A DNA stretch of 64,000 nt from Polyangiaceae bacterium. GTDB lineage: Bacteria > Myxococcota_A > Polyangia > Polyangiales > Polyangiaceae. The DNA is taken from assembly GCA_016715885.1 (NCBI GenBank), contig JADJXL010000025.1, positions 744,001 to 808,000 on the forward strand, read 5' to 3'. How positions within the stretch are numbered: the stretch's first letter is position 1; each line of letters opens with the position of its first letter. The translations under genes and the position numbers were made by a program. The notes under the pieces were generated by a model. The model worked only from the letters and a program-made list of their open reading frames with translations. It did no database searches and was not told the DNA's origin. Below, piece by piece: positions 44,057-52,475 of this stretch.

Positions 44057-44683
44057 ATGCCGACCATTTCGCGCGAGGAGGTGAGTGACGAAGTCTTGAT
44101 GATGCGGTTTCAGGGTGGAGATCAATCCGCCTTCGCTGGACTCGTGCGCCGGCACAAGACCTCCGTTTACAACTTCATCTTGCGCACGGTGCGTTCGCGT
44201 GAAGTGGCCGAGGATCTCGTGCAGGACGTGTTCGTCAAGGTCGTACAAAATGCGGCCGACTTCAAACACGAGGCTCGTTTCTCCACGTGGGCTTACACCA
44301 TCGCTCGAAACGTCTGCATCGACCATCTGCGAAAAGCTGCTCTGCGTAGGCACCCGTCGCTCGATCAAGCGGCGAACACGAACAGCGGCGAAGACGGCCC
44401 GACCCTTGGCGAGCGCATTGCCGATGCGCATTTTGCATCCGCGGTCGATCGCGTCGCGATCGGCGCCGAGCTCGGGCAACGAATCACACGCGCCGTCGAG
44501 GAATTGCCGCCCGAGCAACGTGAAGTTTTCTTGCTGCGGGAAGTGGCGAACGTGCCGTTCAAGGAGATCGCCGAGATTGTCGGAGTCCCGGAAAATACGA
44601 CCAAGAGCAGAATGCGGTACGCCCTCGAGCGCTTGCAACAAGCGCTCGCCGAATACGAGGATTATGCTCGAGCCCTGCGGTAA
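44057..44683 (+). CDS. ECF-type RNA polymerase sigma factor
   Basis: 208 residues from ATG 44057 with a perfect GGGAGGTGATCG leader. Region 2 (FAGLVRRHKTSVYNFILRTV, AEDLVQDVFVKVVQN, FSTWAYTIARNVCIDHLRK) and region 4 (LPPEQREVFLLREVANVPFKEIAEIVGVPENTTKSRMRYALERLQQAL) are those of sigma-70 ECF factors. Anti-sigma partner starts 18 nt downstream. A GAACTT-N15-GTCATA element upstream suggests autoregulation. Probably responds to an envelope stress. Confidence 0.95.
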   Translation: MPTISREEVSDEVLMMRFQGGDQSAFAGLVRRHKTSVYNFILRTVRSREVAEDLVQDVFVKVVQNAADFKHEARFSTWAYTIARNVCIDHLRKAALRRHPSLDQAANTNSGEDGPTLGERIADAHFASAVDRVAIGAELGQRITRAVEELPPEQREVFLLREVANVPFKEIAEIVGVPENTTKSRMRYALERLQQALAEYEDYARALR

Positions 44684-44701
44684 CGCTGGGCAAGGTGGCT
44701 C

Positions 44702-45727
44702 ATGGATTGCGAGAAGTTCGACCAGGTCGTGATGGACGCGCTGTATGGGGAGCTCGATGAGCTCACCGCGGCCGCGCTCCGCCGACATGTAGACTCCTGC
44801 GTTCGATGCTCCGAGGCCTGGAACGGACTACGCAGCACGCGCGAAGGTGCGAGTTTACCCCTCGATGAACCGAGCCCGGACTTGGAATCTCGGATCATGG
44901 CCGCGGCGCTCGCTGCGCAACGTAAAACCCCATGGCACCGCCAAGTCCTCCGCGTGCTCGCGTGGGCGGGTAGCCACGCGATGCGTCCGCAGCTCGCCAT
45001 GGCCGCGCTGTTTTTCCTGGTCATCGGTTCGAGTCTTTTGCTTTTGCGCGCCAAACCCGGGACCGTCGGCACATCGCCCGTCAGCGTGACCGAACGCGGC
45101 GTACCCACGCCGGACGAACCCGAAGCACCGACGCCGCAAGCGATCGCCGCGGCTCCGGCACCTCCTGCGGCAGCAGCAGAAGCGGCCGAGGTCGATTCCG
45201 ACAAACGCGGCAAAGATGGTCAGGAAAAACAGGCTCAGTCGAGCGATGGCGAAGCTGCAAAGGCGCTGTCGCAAGCGCGTTCCACGCGTGATCAATCGGG
45301 CTGCGGAGCAGCCGTGCCTTTGTACGAAGACATCGGCACGCGTTTTTCCGGAACGTCCGCCGCGGCCGATGCAGCGTGGGAAGCCGCGCAATGCCAAAAG
45401 AGCCTTGGTAACAACGAGAAAGCGCGCGAGCTCTTGTCGTCGCTCAAGTCGTCCGAAGGTTACAGACAGCGCGCTGAAGACGCCTTACGAGAGACGGAGA
45501 CGGGCACGAGCACTGGTGCTGCTGCAGCAGCTCCGGGAGGCGGCGTTGCGGGAGGTGCCGTCGCGAGCCGTGCCGCCGCAGCCCCCGCTCCCGCAGCAAA
45601 ACCTGCCGATCCACCCGTTGGTGCGACCGCGAAAAGCAAAGCATCGGCCCCCGGCGGAGGCCCCACGCGCAGCGTTCCGGCTTCTCCGAAACGCAACGCC
45701 GACCTCAATTCCGCATACGGCTACTGA
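44702..45727 (+). CDS. Zinc-binding membrane anti-sigma factor
   Basis: 341 residues from ATG 44702. The N-terminal anti-sigma zinc finger has Cys3, His29, Cys33 and Cys36 (MDCEKFD ... RRHVDSCVRCSEAW), the ZAS-type H-x3-C-x2-C pattern. One membrane helix (LAMAALFFLVIGSSLLLLRA, about 98-118). The periplasmic part has an acidic Pro/Ala linker, a TPR-like or tol-pal-like helix pair (AAVPLYEDIGTRFSGTSAAADAAWEAAQC) and a low-complexity Ala/Gly/Pro tail. It should hold the adjacent ECF sigma factor at the membrane until a signal. The gene lies 18 nt after the sigma gene. Confidence 0.88.
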   Translation: MDCEKFDQVVMDALYGELDELTAAALRRHVDSCVRCSEAWNGLRSTREGASLPLDEPSPDLESRIMAAALAAQRKTPWHRQVLRVLAWAGSHAMRPQLAMAALFFLVIGSSLLLLRAKPGTVGTSPVSVTERGVPTPDEPEAPTPQAIAAAPAPPAAAAEAAEVDSDKRGKDGQEKQAQSSDGEAAKALSQARSTRDQSGCGAAVPLYEDIGTRFSGTSAAADAAWEAAQCQKSLGNNEKARELLSSLKSSEGYRQRAEDALRETETGTSTGAAAAAPGGGVAGGAVASRAAAAPAPAAKPADPPVGATAKSKASAPGGGPTRSVPASPKRNADLNSAYGY

Positions 45728-45799
45728 CTCCTGACCGAGCAGCTTCGCTGTCTGTTCGCGCATCCACTACGCGCAGTCGAGCTGTATTAGACTCGCTTC

Positions 45800-47563
45800 A
45801 TGCGTCGACGTCGCCTCTTGCTTGCTCTCGTCCCCGCGCTTCCCGCTGCCATCGCCATCGGTGCTTGCACCAATGCTCCCGTGCAAGTTGGACTCGTCAT
45901 GAAAGCTCCGCTCGGTTTGCTCGACCAAGCCACGAGCGTGACGCTCAGCGTGTTCAACTCGAGCGGTGCCGAATGCACGAGCGCGGGACACGTGAACAAC
46001 GCACCTACTGGCGAAGGCGTTCAGACGTTCGAGCTACAGAAGAGCGGATGCAGCGGCGGTGCTGCTTGGTGCAAAGAAATCGAGCTCGATCAGGACGGTT
46101 CCGAGAAAATTTTTTCGGTGGTCGCGAAGGGCGCCGCAGGAATTCTTGCGGAAGGCTGCACGGTCGCGAAGATCGATCAAGACCCGCTCGAAGTTGCCAT
46201 CAAGGTGCAGCGATACAACCCGCCTGCATGTTGCAACGACGGCATGCTGCAAACGGGCGAGCAGTGTGATTTCGGGCCTGCCGGCAACTGTTTGAACGAC
46301 GAAGGAGGCAAATGCGCCGGCATCGTCGCGGACCCGGTTTGTCGGTGCGATTGCACGGCCGAGGAGATCCTCCTATCGGTCGACAATTCGGTACCTCCGG
46401 CCCTGACAAACGGTGCCCCAGGCACGAAGATCGAGCTTGCGATGGCATTTTGCCCGGGCGCCGACTCGACGAAAAACGCACTGCGTACGGCGTACACGAA
46501 CACGGCCGAAGTGGGCGGCGGCGACATTCACATGCGCTTTTTGCGGGGCGATCTGTACAAGATCGACGAACCCTTCCCGCTGTCGCAGCAAATCAAGTTG
46601 CCCGCGCTTTGCGGCAACGTCGGTGGCCCTGCCCCCGCGCTCACGCAACGGGCTCCTTCGGTGGCGCCAGTGGGCCCCGATCGCGTGCTCATCGCGTACG
46701 CAACCGATCAGAACGGGGCGAACAACTACGACGTCTACGTGAACGTTCAAAACGAGTGGGGATGTGCCGATGCGCCTCCCGTCAAGGTCACGACGCAAGT
46801 TGGCGATGGCGAGCTCCGTCCGCATGTCGCAGGCGGTCCGAACGACGCAGCGCTCATCGTTTGGCATCGCGGTACGTCGACGTTTGGCCGCATTTGGCGC
46901 AAGAGCGGGGGCCTGGATGCCGACGAGCTTTCGATCGCCACGAGCGCGAAGTTTCCGCGCGTCGCCGGCAACAAAGACGGCTGGGTCGTCGTCTACGAGG
47001 GCTCCGGGCCGGGCGATGGTGACGGCGTTTTCATGGTCACGGTTTCACCAACTGGAACCGTTGGTGCAGCGACGCTCGTCAACGACGACACCATGGGTGT
47101 CCAGGACCAACCCGACATCGCGATGCTCGAAGACGGCCGATCACTCATCGCTTGGCACTCGGCCAACGGCGACGACATCCACTTCCAACGCTACGACGCG
47201 AATCGCGCACGTGTCGCAGGGAGCGACGAACAAGGCCTCGCGAACACCGTCACGGAAAACCTCCAGCAACGGCCCGTCGTCGCCGCGGGCCTCGGGTTTT
47301 TCGCCGTCGCCTGGGAAGACGTGCCTGGCAAGATCTCGGCTCGATTCATCGGAGGAACGTCGGGGTTCGGCTACAACAGCGTCACGGGACAAAACGACGC
47401 GTTCGTCGTGTCCACGCCCGACCCCGAAGGCACGTTCGGCGAACGCTTTGGTCCCGCAGTCGCCATCGGCGGCGGAGGGTTCGTCGCGTTTGGCTGGACG
47501 GACAAGAGCATGAATCATCCCGGCGTCTTCGTGCGCCGATTCCCGCTGCCCGCGGGCCTTTGA
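45800..47563 (+). CDS. Cys-rich lipoprotein with propeller-like repeats
   Basis: 587 residues from ATG 45800. Lipobox AIAIGAC. An N-terminal region of Ig-like or carbohydrate-binding type contains many Cys (residues about 140-200: CCNDGMLQTGEQCDFG, CRCDC), resembling the CxDGxxxxGExCD repeats common in myxobacterial surface proteins. The C-terminal 320 residues have repeated blade-like units (APVGPDRVLIAYATDQNG, AGGPNDAALIVWHRGTS, NKDGWVVVYEGSGPGD, LEDGRSLIAWHSANGD, AVAWEDVPGK). Likely a secreted or outer-membrane anchored protein with a beta-propeller fold; partner unknown. Converges with the PilZ gene. Confidence 0.75.
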   Translation: MRRRRLLLALVPALPAAIAIGACTNAPVQVGLVMKAPLGLLDQATSVTLSVFNSSGAECTSAGHVNNAPTGEGVQTFELQKSGCSGGAAWCKEIELDQDGSEKIFSVVAKGAAGILAEGCTVAKIDQDPLEVAIKVQRYNPPACCNDGMLQTGEQCDFGPAGNCLNDEGGKCAGIVADPVCRCDCTAEEILLSVDNSVPPALTNGAPGTKIELAMAFCPGADSTKNALRTAYTNTAEVGGGDIHMRFLRGDLYKIDEPFPLSQQIKLPALCGNVGGPAPALTQRAPSVAPVGPDRVLIAYATDQNGANNYDVYVNVQNEWGCADAPPVKVTTQVGDGELRPHVAGGPNDAALIVWHRGTSTFGRIWRKSGGLDADELSIATSAKFPRVAGNKDGWVVVYEGSGPGDGDGVFMVTVSPTGTVGAATLVNDDTMGVQDQPDIAMLEDGRSLIAWHSANGDDIHFQRYDANRARVAGSDEQGLANTVTENLQQRPVVAAGLGFFAVAWEDVPGKISARFIGGTSGFGYNSVTGQNDAFVVSTPDPEGTFGERFGPAVAIGGGGFVAFGWTDKSMNHPGVFVRRFPLPAGL

Positions 47564-47566
47564 GGA

Positions 47567-48019
47567 TTAGTTCACCCCCGAAGGGCACGCGACGCTTTCG
47601 CGCAAGTACGCGATGGTGCGGATTGTCGCGACCAACCTCTCGCGATCGTCGAGCGTCAAGTTGACGAACTTGATCCCCATGCCCGGATTCGGGTTGTCGT
47701 GCATCGGACGCACCATGTTCACCCACTGCACGGTTCCTATGAGGACAAACGGTTCCGATGCATCGGGTGGGACAAACCGCAACGTGAGTTGCGTGCCCGT
47801 GCCGAGTGGTTCCGTCGTACGCACGAAGATCCCAAGTTCGGAAATGTTCGTGATAGCCGCGTAAAGAAACGTTTCTTCGGTTTCGCAATCCACCGACCAG
47901 GTCACATCGAACCTCGTGGACGACCGTCGTTCGAGTCGACTGTTCAGATCGGACGAGTCGAGATCGAACGCATTTTTTGCTGCGTCACGCTTCCGATCAT
48001 CGCCGTCTCGATTTCCCAT
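47567..48019 (-). CDS. PilZ-domain cyclic-di-GMP-binding-type protein
   Basis: 150 residues from ATG 48019 (a GTG at 48046 is possible). ERRSSTRFDV carries the RxxxR motif and NISELGIFVRTTEPLGTGT the (D/N)xSxxG motif of PilZ domains, matching the short myxobacterial PilZ paralogues (TIGR02266 type). It probably binds cyclic-di-GMP and tunes motility or polysaccharide output. No partner enzyme in the neighbourhood. The C-terminus ends in GVN, 3 nt from the convergent lipoprotein stop. Confidence 0.87.
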   Translation of the reverse strand: MGNRDGDDRKRDAAKNAFDLDSSDLNSRLERRSSTRFDVTWSVDCETEETFLYAAITNISELGIFVRTTEPLGTGTQLTLRFVPPDASEPFVLIGTVQWVNMVRPMHDNPNPGMGIKFVNLTLDDRERLVATIRTIAYLRESVACPSGVN

Positions 48020-48132
48020 GACTTTCTTCGCGTAGCCGCTTTCCACGCGCGCGCCAAGGGCTCGGATACTCGACTGAAATCACCGATCTGGACGGAGTAG
48101 GGCAAATCCGGAAACCGTCCGCGCCAGCTTGA

Positions 48133-50721
48133 TCAGCGCACACGCAGTGCACCAGCAACGACCCGGTTGTCGTGGTGATTCCCACGCGCTACGCGAAACC
48201 GCGTATCTCCCGAGAAAAAGCCGGTGAAGACCGTGTAGTCGCCTGGTGTGAAGTTCGGCTCGAGCTCGAAGACGTAGTCGTCCACGAGCACATCGTTTGG
48301 CTGCCAAAGATTCGATGCGTACTTGCCTTCGAACGCGGTGTGATCGCCGTTGTACCGACGCTGAAAGCCATCGATGTGCAGGAACGCCTTCCAGTTGCCC
48401 GGAACGAGTTTCGCAACGCGGTAATAAAAGCGCATGTGGTACTTGCGCTGCGGCACCACCGAATCCACGACCGCACCCGCCGAGTCACGCACTTCCCACC
48501 CCAACATCTCGAGCTGATCCTCGAACATCACGTCGGTCTTGTTCGCAGGCGTCGGCGCATCATCGAGGACCGTCCCGCGCAGAGGATTTTCGTTCGGCAT
48601 GCCGCCGAGATCGTTCGATACGAGAAGAATTTGACTCGACCGCGCATCGAGCACCGGAAGGTTCTTTCCCTTCGCGGCGCGGTGCATCGAGTTGAGCTTC
48701 GGAAGATCGTCCGCCTTCACGATGAGCCAGCGCCGAGCATCGCTCGCCATCATCCATTCGAAGGCCTGCTTCGCGTCCGCGAACGAAAGCACTTCGCCTC
48801 CGCGCTGGTAGTACGCGATGGAGCGAGCACGTACGCCGAGCAGTCCGAGCGGTTCACCCGTCCGCTGCAAGCGACCGTAAGCATCGAGCACTTCCTTCGG
48901 TGAAACCTGCGCCGCAAGTGCCGGGAAGTAGCCAAACGAAAGCACCGCTCCGACGACGACCGCACCGAGCAACACGCCCGCGCCTCGTGGCAAACGCGTC
49001 CGCTCGATGAACCACCGAAACACATCGCGCACGACAATCAGCGCGAAAACCCCCAGCACCGCGAGCAGCGGAACGGCCCACCACAAGTTGAGCCCAACTT
49101 CGATGAAGTTCTTGGACAGCCTCTGTGTGGAGCCCCAACCAAGGCGCGTGCCTACGAAAAGCATCGCGCCAAGTCCCACGAGCGCCGCTTCCAAGACGGT
49201 CATGGCGAACAGGAGGTTGCCGTTCCAAATCGTGGCCAGCGTGTCGACGGCCTCGCGCGAATTTTTGACGAGATCGTCGTACCAGCGCCGTAACGACGAT
49301 GGAGCGCGCTCCTCTTTCGACTCGAACCACGCGATCCCAACGAGTCCGGCAAACCCCACCATCGAAAGGCGCATGAGCGTCTTCGCAGTCTCCTCGAAGC
49401 TCTTCGGAAACGAAGGTTTGTCCACCTCGAACACGCTAAACACGCGGCTCGGCTCGAGGGTCATGTCGCGGTAGAGCACGACGGCGAGCAGGACCGTCGC
49501 CAAGGCGATGCTGCGAGAGGGCGGCGCGCCGCGATCGAAATCCGCAACGGCGACCGCAGCAATCGCGGCAAGAAGCGCGACGGCACTGAACGGAACGAAC
49601 GCCGTGAGCGGCGCGGCAAACGCGTACGCGGCGAAGGCAACCGCCACGCCCACGAGCAGCGCGACGCGCAGGCCCGTTTCACGCCGCATTCGTTCGTCAT
49701 CAAGGCCCTCCGGCGCACGAAAAAGCCGGCCCACGGCGAACGGGACAAACGCACTCCAGGGGAAAATCGCGTGCCCCAAGTGTCGAATCGTTCGGTCGAA
49801 CGTGACTTCCACGCCAGCTTTCGCAATCGGCATCACGCCGAGCGATCGCGGTATCGGTGCCGTTGCAGAGGCTCCCAAATAAAGTTTGACTGCAAAATAT
49901 GTCGCAACGAGGCCCCCCACGAGCGAGAGCGCTCCAAGCGCATTTTCCAGGCGCGATCGCGGAGATCCTTGGCAAAGCGCGAGCCACGTCAAACCAGCCG
50001 TGACGGTCGGAATGGCAACGCCGATCAAAAGTCCCCGCGACATGTATCCGCTGACGAGACCAACTGCCGCCACGACAAACCATACGAGTTTGACCAAGAG
50101 CGTTCGCGTCTCTGCGGCCGGAGTGTCGCCCACGCGCGGGTGAGCGCGATCGAGCAGCATGCCCACGAGGCCCGAAAAGGCCATCGTGAGCGCTGACATC
50201 GTCACGATGTCGCCGAGCATCGTGCGAGCTTGCATGAAGTAGAGCGGCATCGTCGCGAGAGCCACCGCTCCGTAAAGCGCTGTCTTGCGTCCCGACAAAC
50301 GCGAAAGGAGCTCGTGCAGAACGACGACGCCCAGGAAGGCCCAGATCGCGAGCGGCAGCCTACCCGTCCAGTCGCGCAAGCCGAAGAGCTTGAAACCAAG
50401 CGCCATCGACGTGAACGGAAGCTCGCCCATGCGCAGATCGCCGAGCGTCGGCATTGCGTTCATTGCATCGGGCAGCTCGAGGTTTTTCGCGCCGAACACG
50501 TGGATGGCAATACGACGCGAGTACTCGGCTGCATCGAGCTCGTACGGGTCCCAGATGCCGCTCTTGGCCAGCGTCCCGAAAAACATCACGGCTGCGACGG
50601 CGTACGCGACGATCCGCGACGACCAACCACCCGTTGCCCCGCCGAGCGTGCTCGCCGGGCCCGATTTCTCGCGAGATGGGCGTGATTGTTCTTCTTCGGC
50701 ACGCTCGGCCACGGCTTCCAT
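48133..50721 (-). CDS. Large GT39/ArnT-like membrane glycosyltransferase
   Basis: 862 residues from ATG 50721. About twelve to fourteen membrane helices. The first periplasmic loop has the family signature KSGIWDPYELDAAEYSRRIAIHVFG with acidic Asp/Glu residues that coordinate the donor, followed by GRLPLAIWAFLGVVVLHELLSRLSGR. The C-terminal part (about 620-862) is a soluble periplasmic module with a beta-rich tail (WKAFLHIDGFQRRYNGDHTAF; FTPGDYTVFTGFFSGDTRF) that may bind substrate. Likely transfers a sugar from polyprenyl phosphate to a lipid or protein. Divergent from era, with 74 nt between. Confidence 0.84.
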   Translation of the reverse strand: MEAVAERAEEEQSRPSREKSGPASTLGGATGGWSSRIVAYAVAAVMFFGTLAKSGIWDPYELDAAEYSRRIAIHVFGAKNLELPDAMNAMPTLGDLRMGELPFTSMALGFKLFGLRDWTGRLPLAIWAFLGVVVLHELLSRLSGRKTALYGAVALATMPLYFMQARTMLGDIVTMSALTMAFSGLVGMLLDRAHPRVGDTPAAETRTLLVKLVWFVVAAVGLVSGYMSRGLLIGVAIPTVTAGLTWLALCQGSPRSRLENALGALSLVGGLVATYFAVKLYLGASATAPIPRSLGVMPIAKAGVEVTFDRTIRHLGHAIFPWSAFVPFAVGRLFRAPEGLDDERMRRETGLRVALLVGVAVAFAAYAFAAPLTAFVPFSAVALLAAIAAVAVADFDRGAPPSRSIALATVLLAVVLYRDMTLEPSRVFSVFEVDKPSFPKSFEETAKTLMRLSMVGFAGLVGIAWFESKEERAPSSLRRWYDDLVKNSREAVDTLATIWNGNLLFAMTVLEAALVGLGAMLFVGTRLGWGSTQRLSKNFIEVGLNLWWAVPLLAVLGVFALIVVRDVFRWFIERTRLPRGAGVLLGAVVVGAVLSFGYFPALAAQVSPKEVLDAYGRLQRTGEPLGLLGVRARSIAYYQRGGEVLSFADAKQAFEWMMASDARRWLIVKADDLPKLNSMHRAAKGKNLPVLDARSSQILLVSNDLGGMPNENPLRGTVLDDAPTPANKTDVMFEDQLEMLGWEVRDSAGAVVDSVVPQRKYHMRFYYRVAKLVPGNWKAFLHIDGFQRRYNGDHTAFEGKYASNLWQPNDVLVDDYVFELEPNFTPGDYTVFTGFFSGDTRFRVARGNHHDNRVVAGALRVR

Positions 50722-50795
50722 GGCTCGCTTGTACCGCCGTACGGCCCGGATCGCCAACGGCCGCGGCAAGTCCGACCGTAGACAAAGGGGCGTGC

Positions 50796-52475
50796 ATGGT
50801 GACGGAGCGTTTGAGGCCCACGCGCGCGTCTGCTATCGCGCGCTGCGTGAAGAGTCGCAGACACGAATCACGGGCGGCACGTCCCAGCACAGCTCGAACC
50901 AATCGAGACGAGCCGTCCGAACAGCGCGGAGGCCCTACCGAGCGCCGATCCAAGCCCAATCGCCCAGGCCGCTCGGATACGGCTCAGTCCGGTCGCACAG
51001 GCCCTCGCACCGCGACTCCTTCCGGAACGAAAGGCAAGCACTCCGACGAACGAGCGCCGCGGCGCGTCGATCGTCCGGAAAAACAACAAGGCGAGCAAGC
51101 TCGAGGCAAAGCTCGACGCGACGACCGCCCGGTGCGTCGTGACGAACGCAGGCCCGAACGAGACGAGCGGCCGGTGCGTCAAGACGAACGCCAGCGCGTG
51201 CGCAGTAGCGGTCCGCGAGATGAACGGAAAACGCAGCGCAGCGAAGGTGAAGCGCGAGGAAAGGGCCAAGACGCGCGCAAAGCACCGCCGCCGCCTCGTC
51301 CCGCTCGCGACAAACGCCGCGCTCCCCTGCCCGCGGGTCCACAGCGCAGTGGAACGGTCGCCATCATCGGTCGTCCCAACGTCGGCAAGTCGACGCTGCT
51401 CAACACCGCGCTCGAACAGCCGCTCGCGATAGTCTCGCCAACCCCGCAAACCACGCGTGATGCACTGCTCGGCGTCGTGCATCACGGGTCGGCCGAAATC
51501 GCATTGCTCGACACGCCCGGTCTTCATCGCCCGCGTACGCAGCTCGGACGCGTCATGAACGAATCGGCCCGCGAAGCCGCACGTCGCGCAGATGTCGTCG
51601 TGTTCGTCACGGATATCGCGCCGCGCCCGGCGGCTCGGTCGTCCAAAGACGAGGGCGACCGTGAACCTCCGCCGCTGCTCACGCACCCAGGCGATCTGGT
51701 GCTTTTCAAGGACCTCGCGGAGAACCGACCGGCGCTGCTCGTCGTGAACAAAGTGGACCTCGTCCGAGACAAACAGCGCCTGCTTCCGCTGCTCGAAGCC
51801 TACGGCAAAGCCCACGAATTTGCGTCGATCGTGCCCATTTCAGCGCTGCGCGAAGACGGCGTGGCGCGCGTGCTCGACGAAGTCGCAAACCTTCTTCCCG
51901 AAGCCCCGTGGCGATACGAAGCGGACGACGTGACGGACAAACCTTCGCGGTATTTCGCTGCCGAATACGTCCGAGAACAGATTCTGCGAGCAACGGCCAA
52001 CGAAGTTCCGCATGCGACGACGGTGTCGGTCGATCGGTACGTGGAGCCGCGCGCGCCGGGATTGGCCGTGCAAATCGATGCGACGATTCACGTCGAAAGG
52101 CTGGGACAAAAGAAGATCCTCATCGGTGCCGGCGGCTCCATGTTGAAAAGCATCGGCATTGCGGCCCGCAAACGCATCGAAGAGCTCGTCGGAGAAAAGG
52201 TCGTGCTCCGCTTGTGGGTGCGCGTTACGCCCGATTGGCGCGAATCCGTCGCTCGTCTCGACGAGCTTGGTTACGGCAAAACCGACGCTGGAGCGAGCAC
52301 GACCATGATTGTCGCGACAGCGCCCGACGAAGGCGATGCTACGGACAGTGACGAAGAGCCCGAAGACGACGAGAACGTCGATGAAGACCTCGACGATGAC
52401 GAGGGCGATGACGAGGAGGACGTCGATGACGAAGACGACGACCTCGACGAAGCGGATGAAGAAGAGGCGACCTAA
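50796..52475 (+). CDS. era: Era GTPase with long basic N-terminal and acidic C-terminal extensions
   Basis: 559 residues from ATG 50796, with GGGG upstream. Residues 1-185 are disordered, very Arg/Asp/Glu/Pro-rich and repeat a DERPVR-type pattern. The GTPase starts at GTVAIIGRPNVGKST (G1 192-199), with DTPGLHRPR (G3) and NKVD (G4); a Ser/Lys/Asp/Pro-rich insert separates G3 and G4. A KH domain (AGGSMLKSIGIAARKRIEELVGEKVVLRLWVRV) follows, and the last 53 residues are nearly all Asp/Glu. Standard Era is about 300 residues, so both tails are unusual. Era binds the 3' end of 16S rRNA for 30S assembly. The start could be later (internal GTG), but the whole frame has coding bias. Confidence 0.9.
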   Translation: MVTERLRPTRASAIARCVKSRRHESRAARPSTARTNRDEPSEQRGGPTERRSKPNRPGRSDTAQSGRTGPRTATPSGTKGKHSDERAPRRVDRPEKQQGEQARGKARRDDRPVRRDERRPERDERPVRQDERQRVRSSGPRDERKTQRSEGEARGKGQDARKAPPPPRPARDKRRAPLPAGPQRSGTVAIIGRPNVGKSTLLNTALEQPLAIVSPTPQTTRDALLGVVHHGSAEIALLDTPGLHRPRTQLGRVMNESAREAARRADVVVFVTDIAPRPAARSSKDEGDREPPPLLTHPGDLVLFKDLAENRPALLVVNKVDLVRDKQRLLPLLEAYGKAHEFASIVPISALREDGVARVLDEVANLLPEAPWRYEADDVTDKPSRYFAAEYVREQILRATANEVPHATTVSVDRYVEPRAPGLAVQIDATIHVERLGQKKILIGAGGSMLKSIGIAARKRIEELVGEKVVLRLWVRVTPDWRESVARLDELGYGKTDAGASTTMIVATAPDEGDATDSDEEPEDDENVDEDLDDDEGDDEEDVDDEDDDLDEADEEEAT

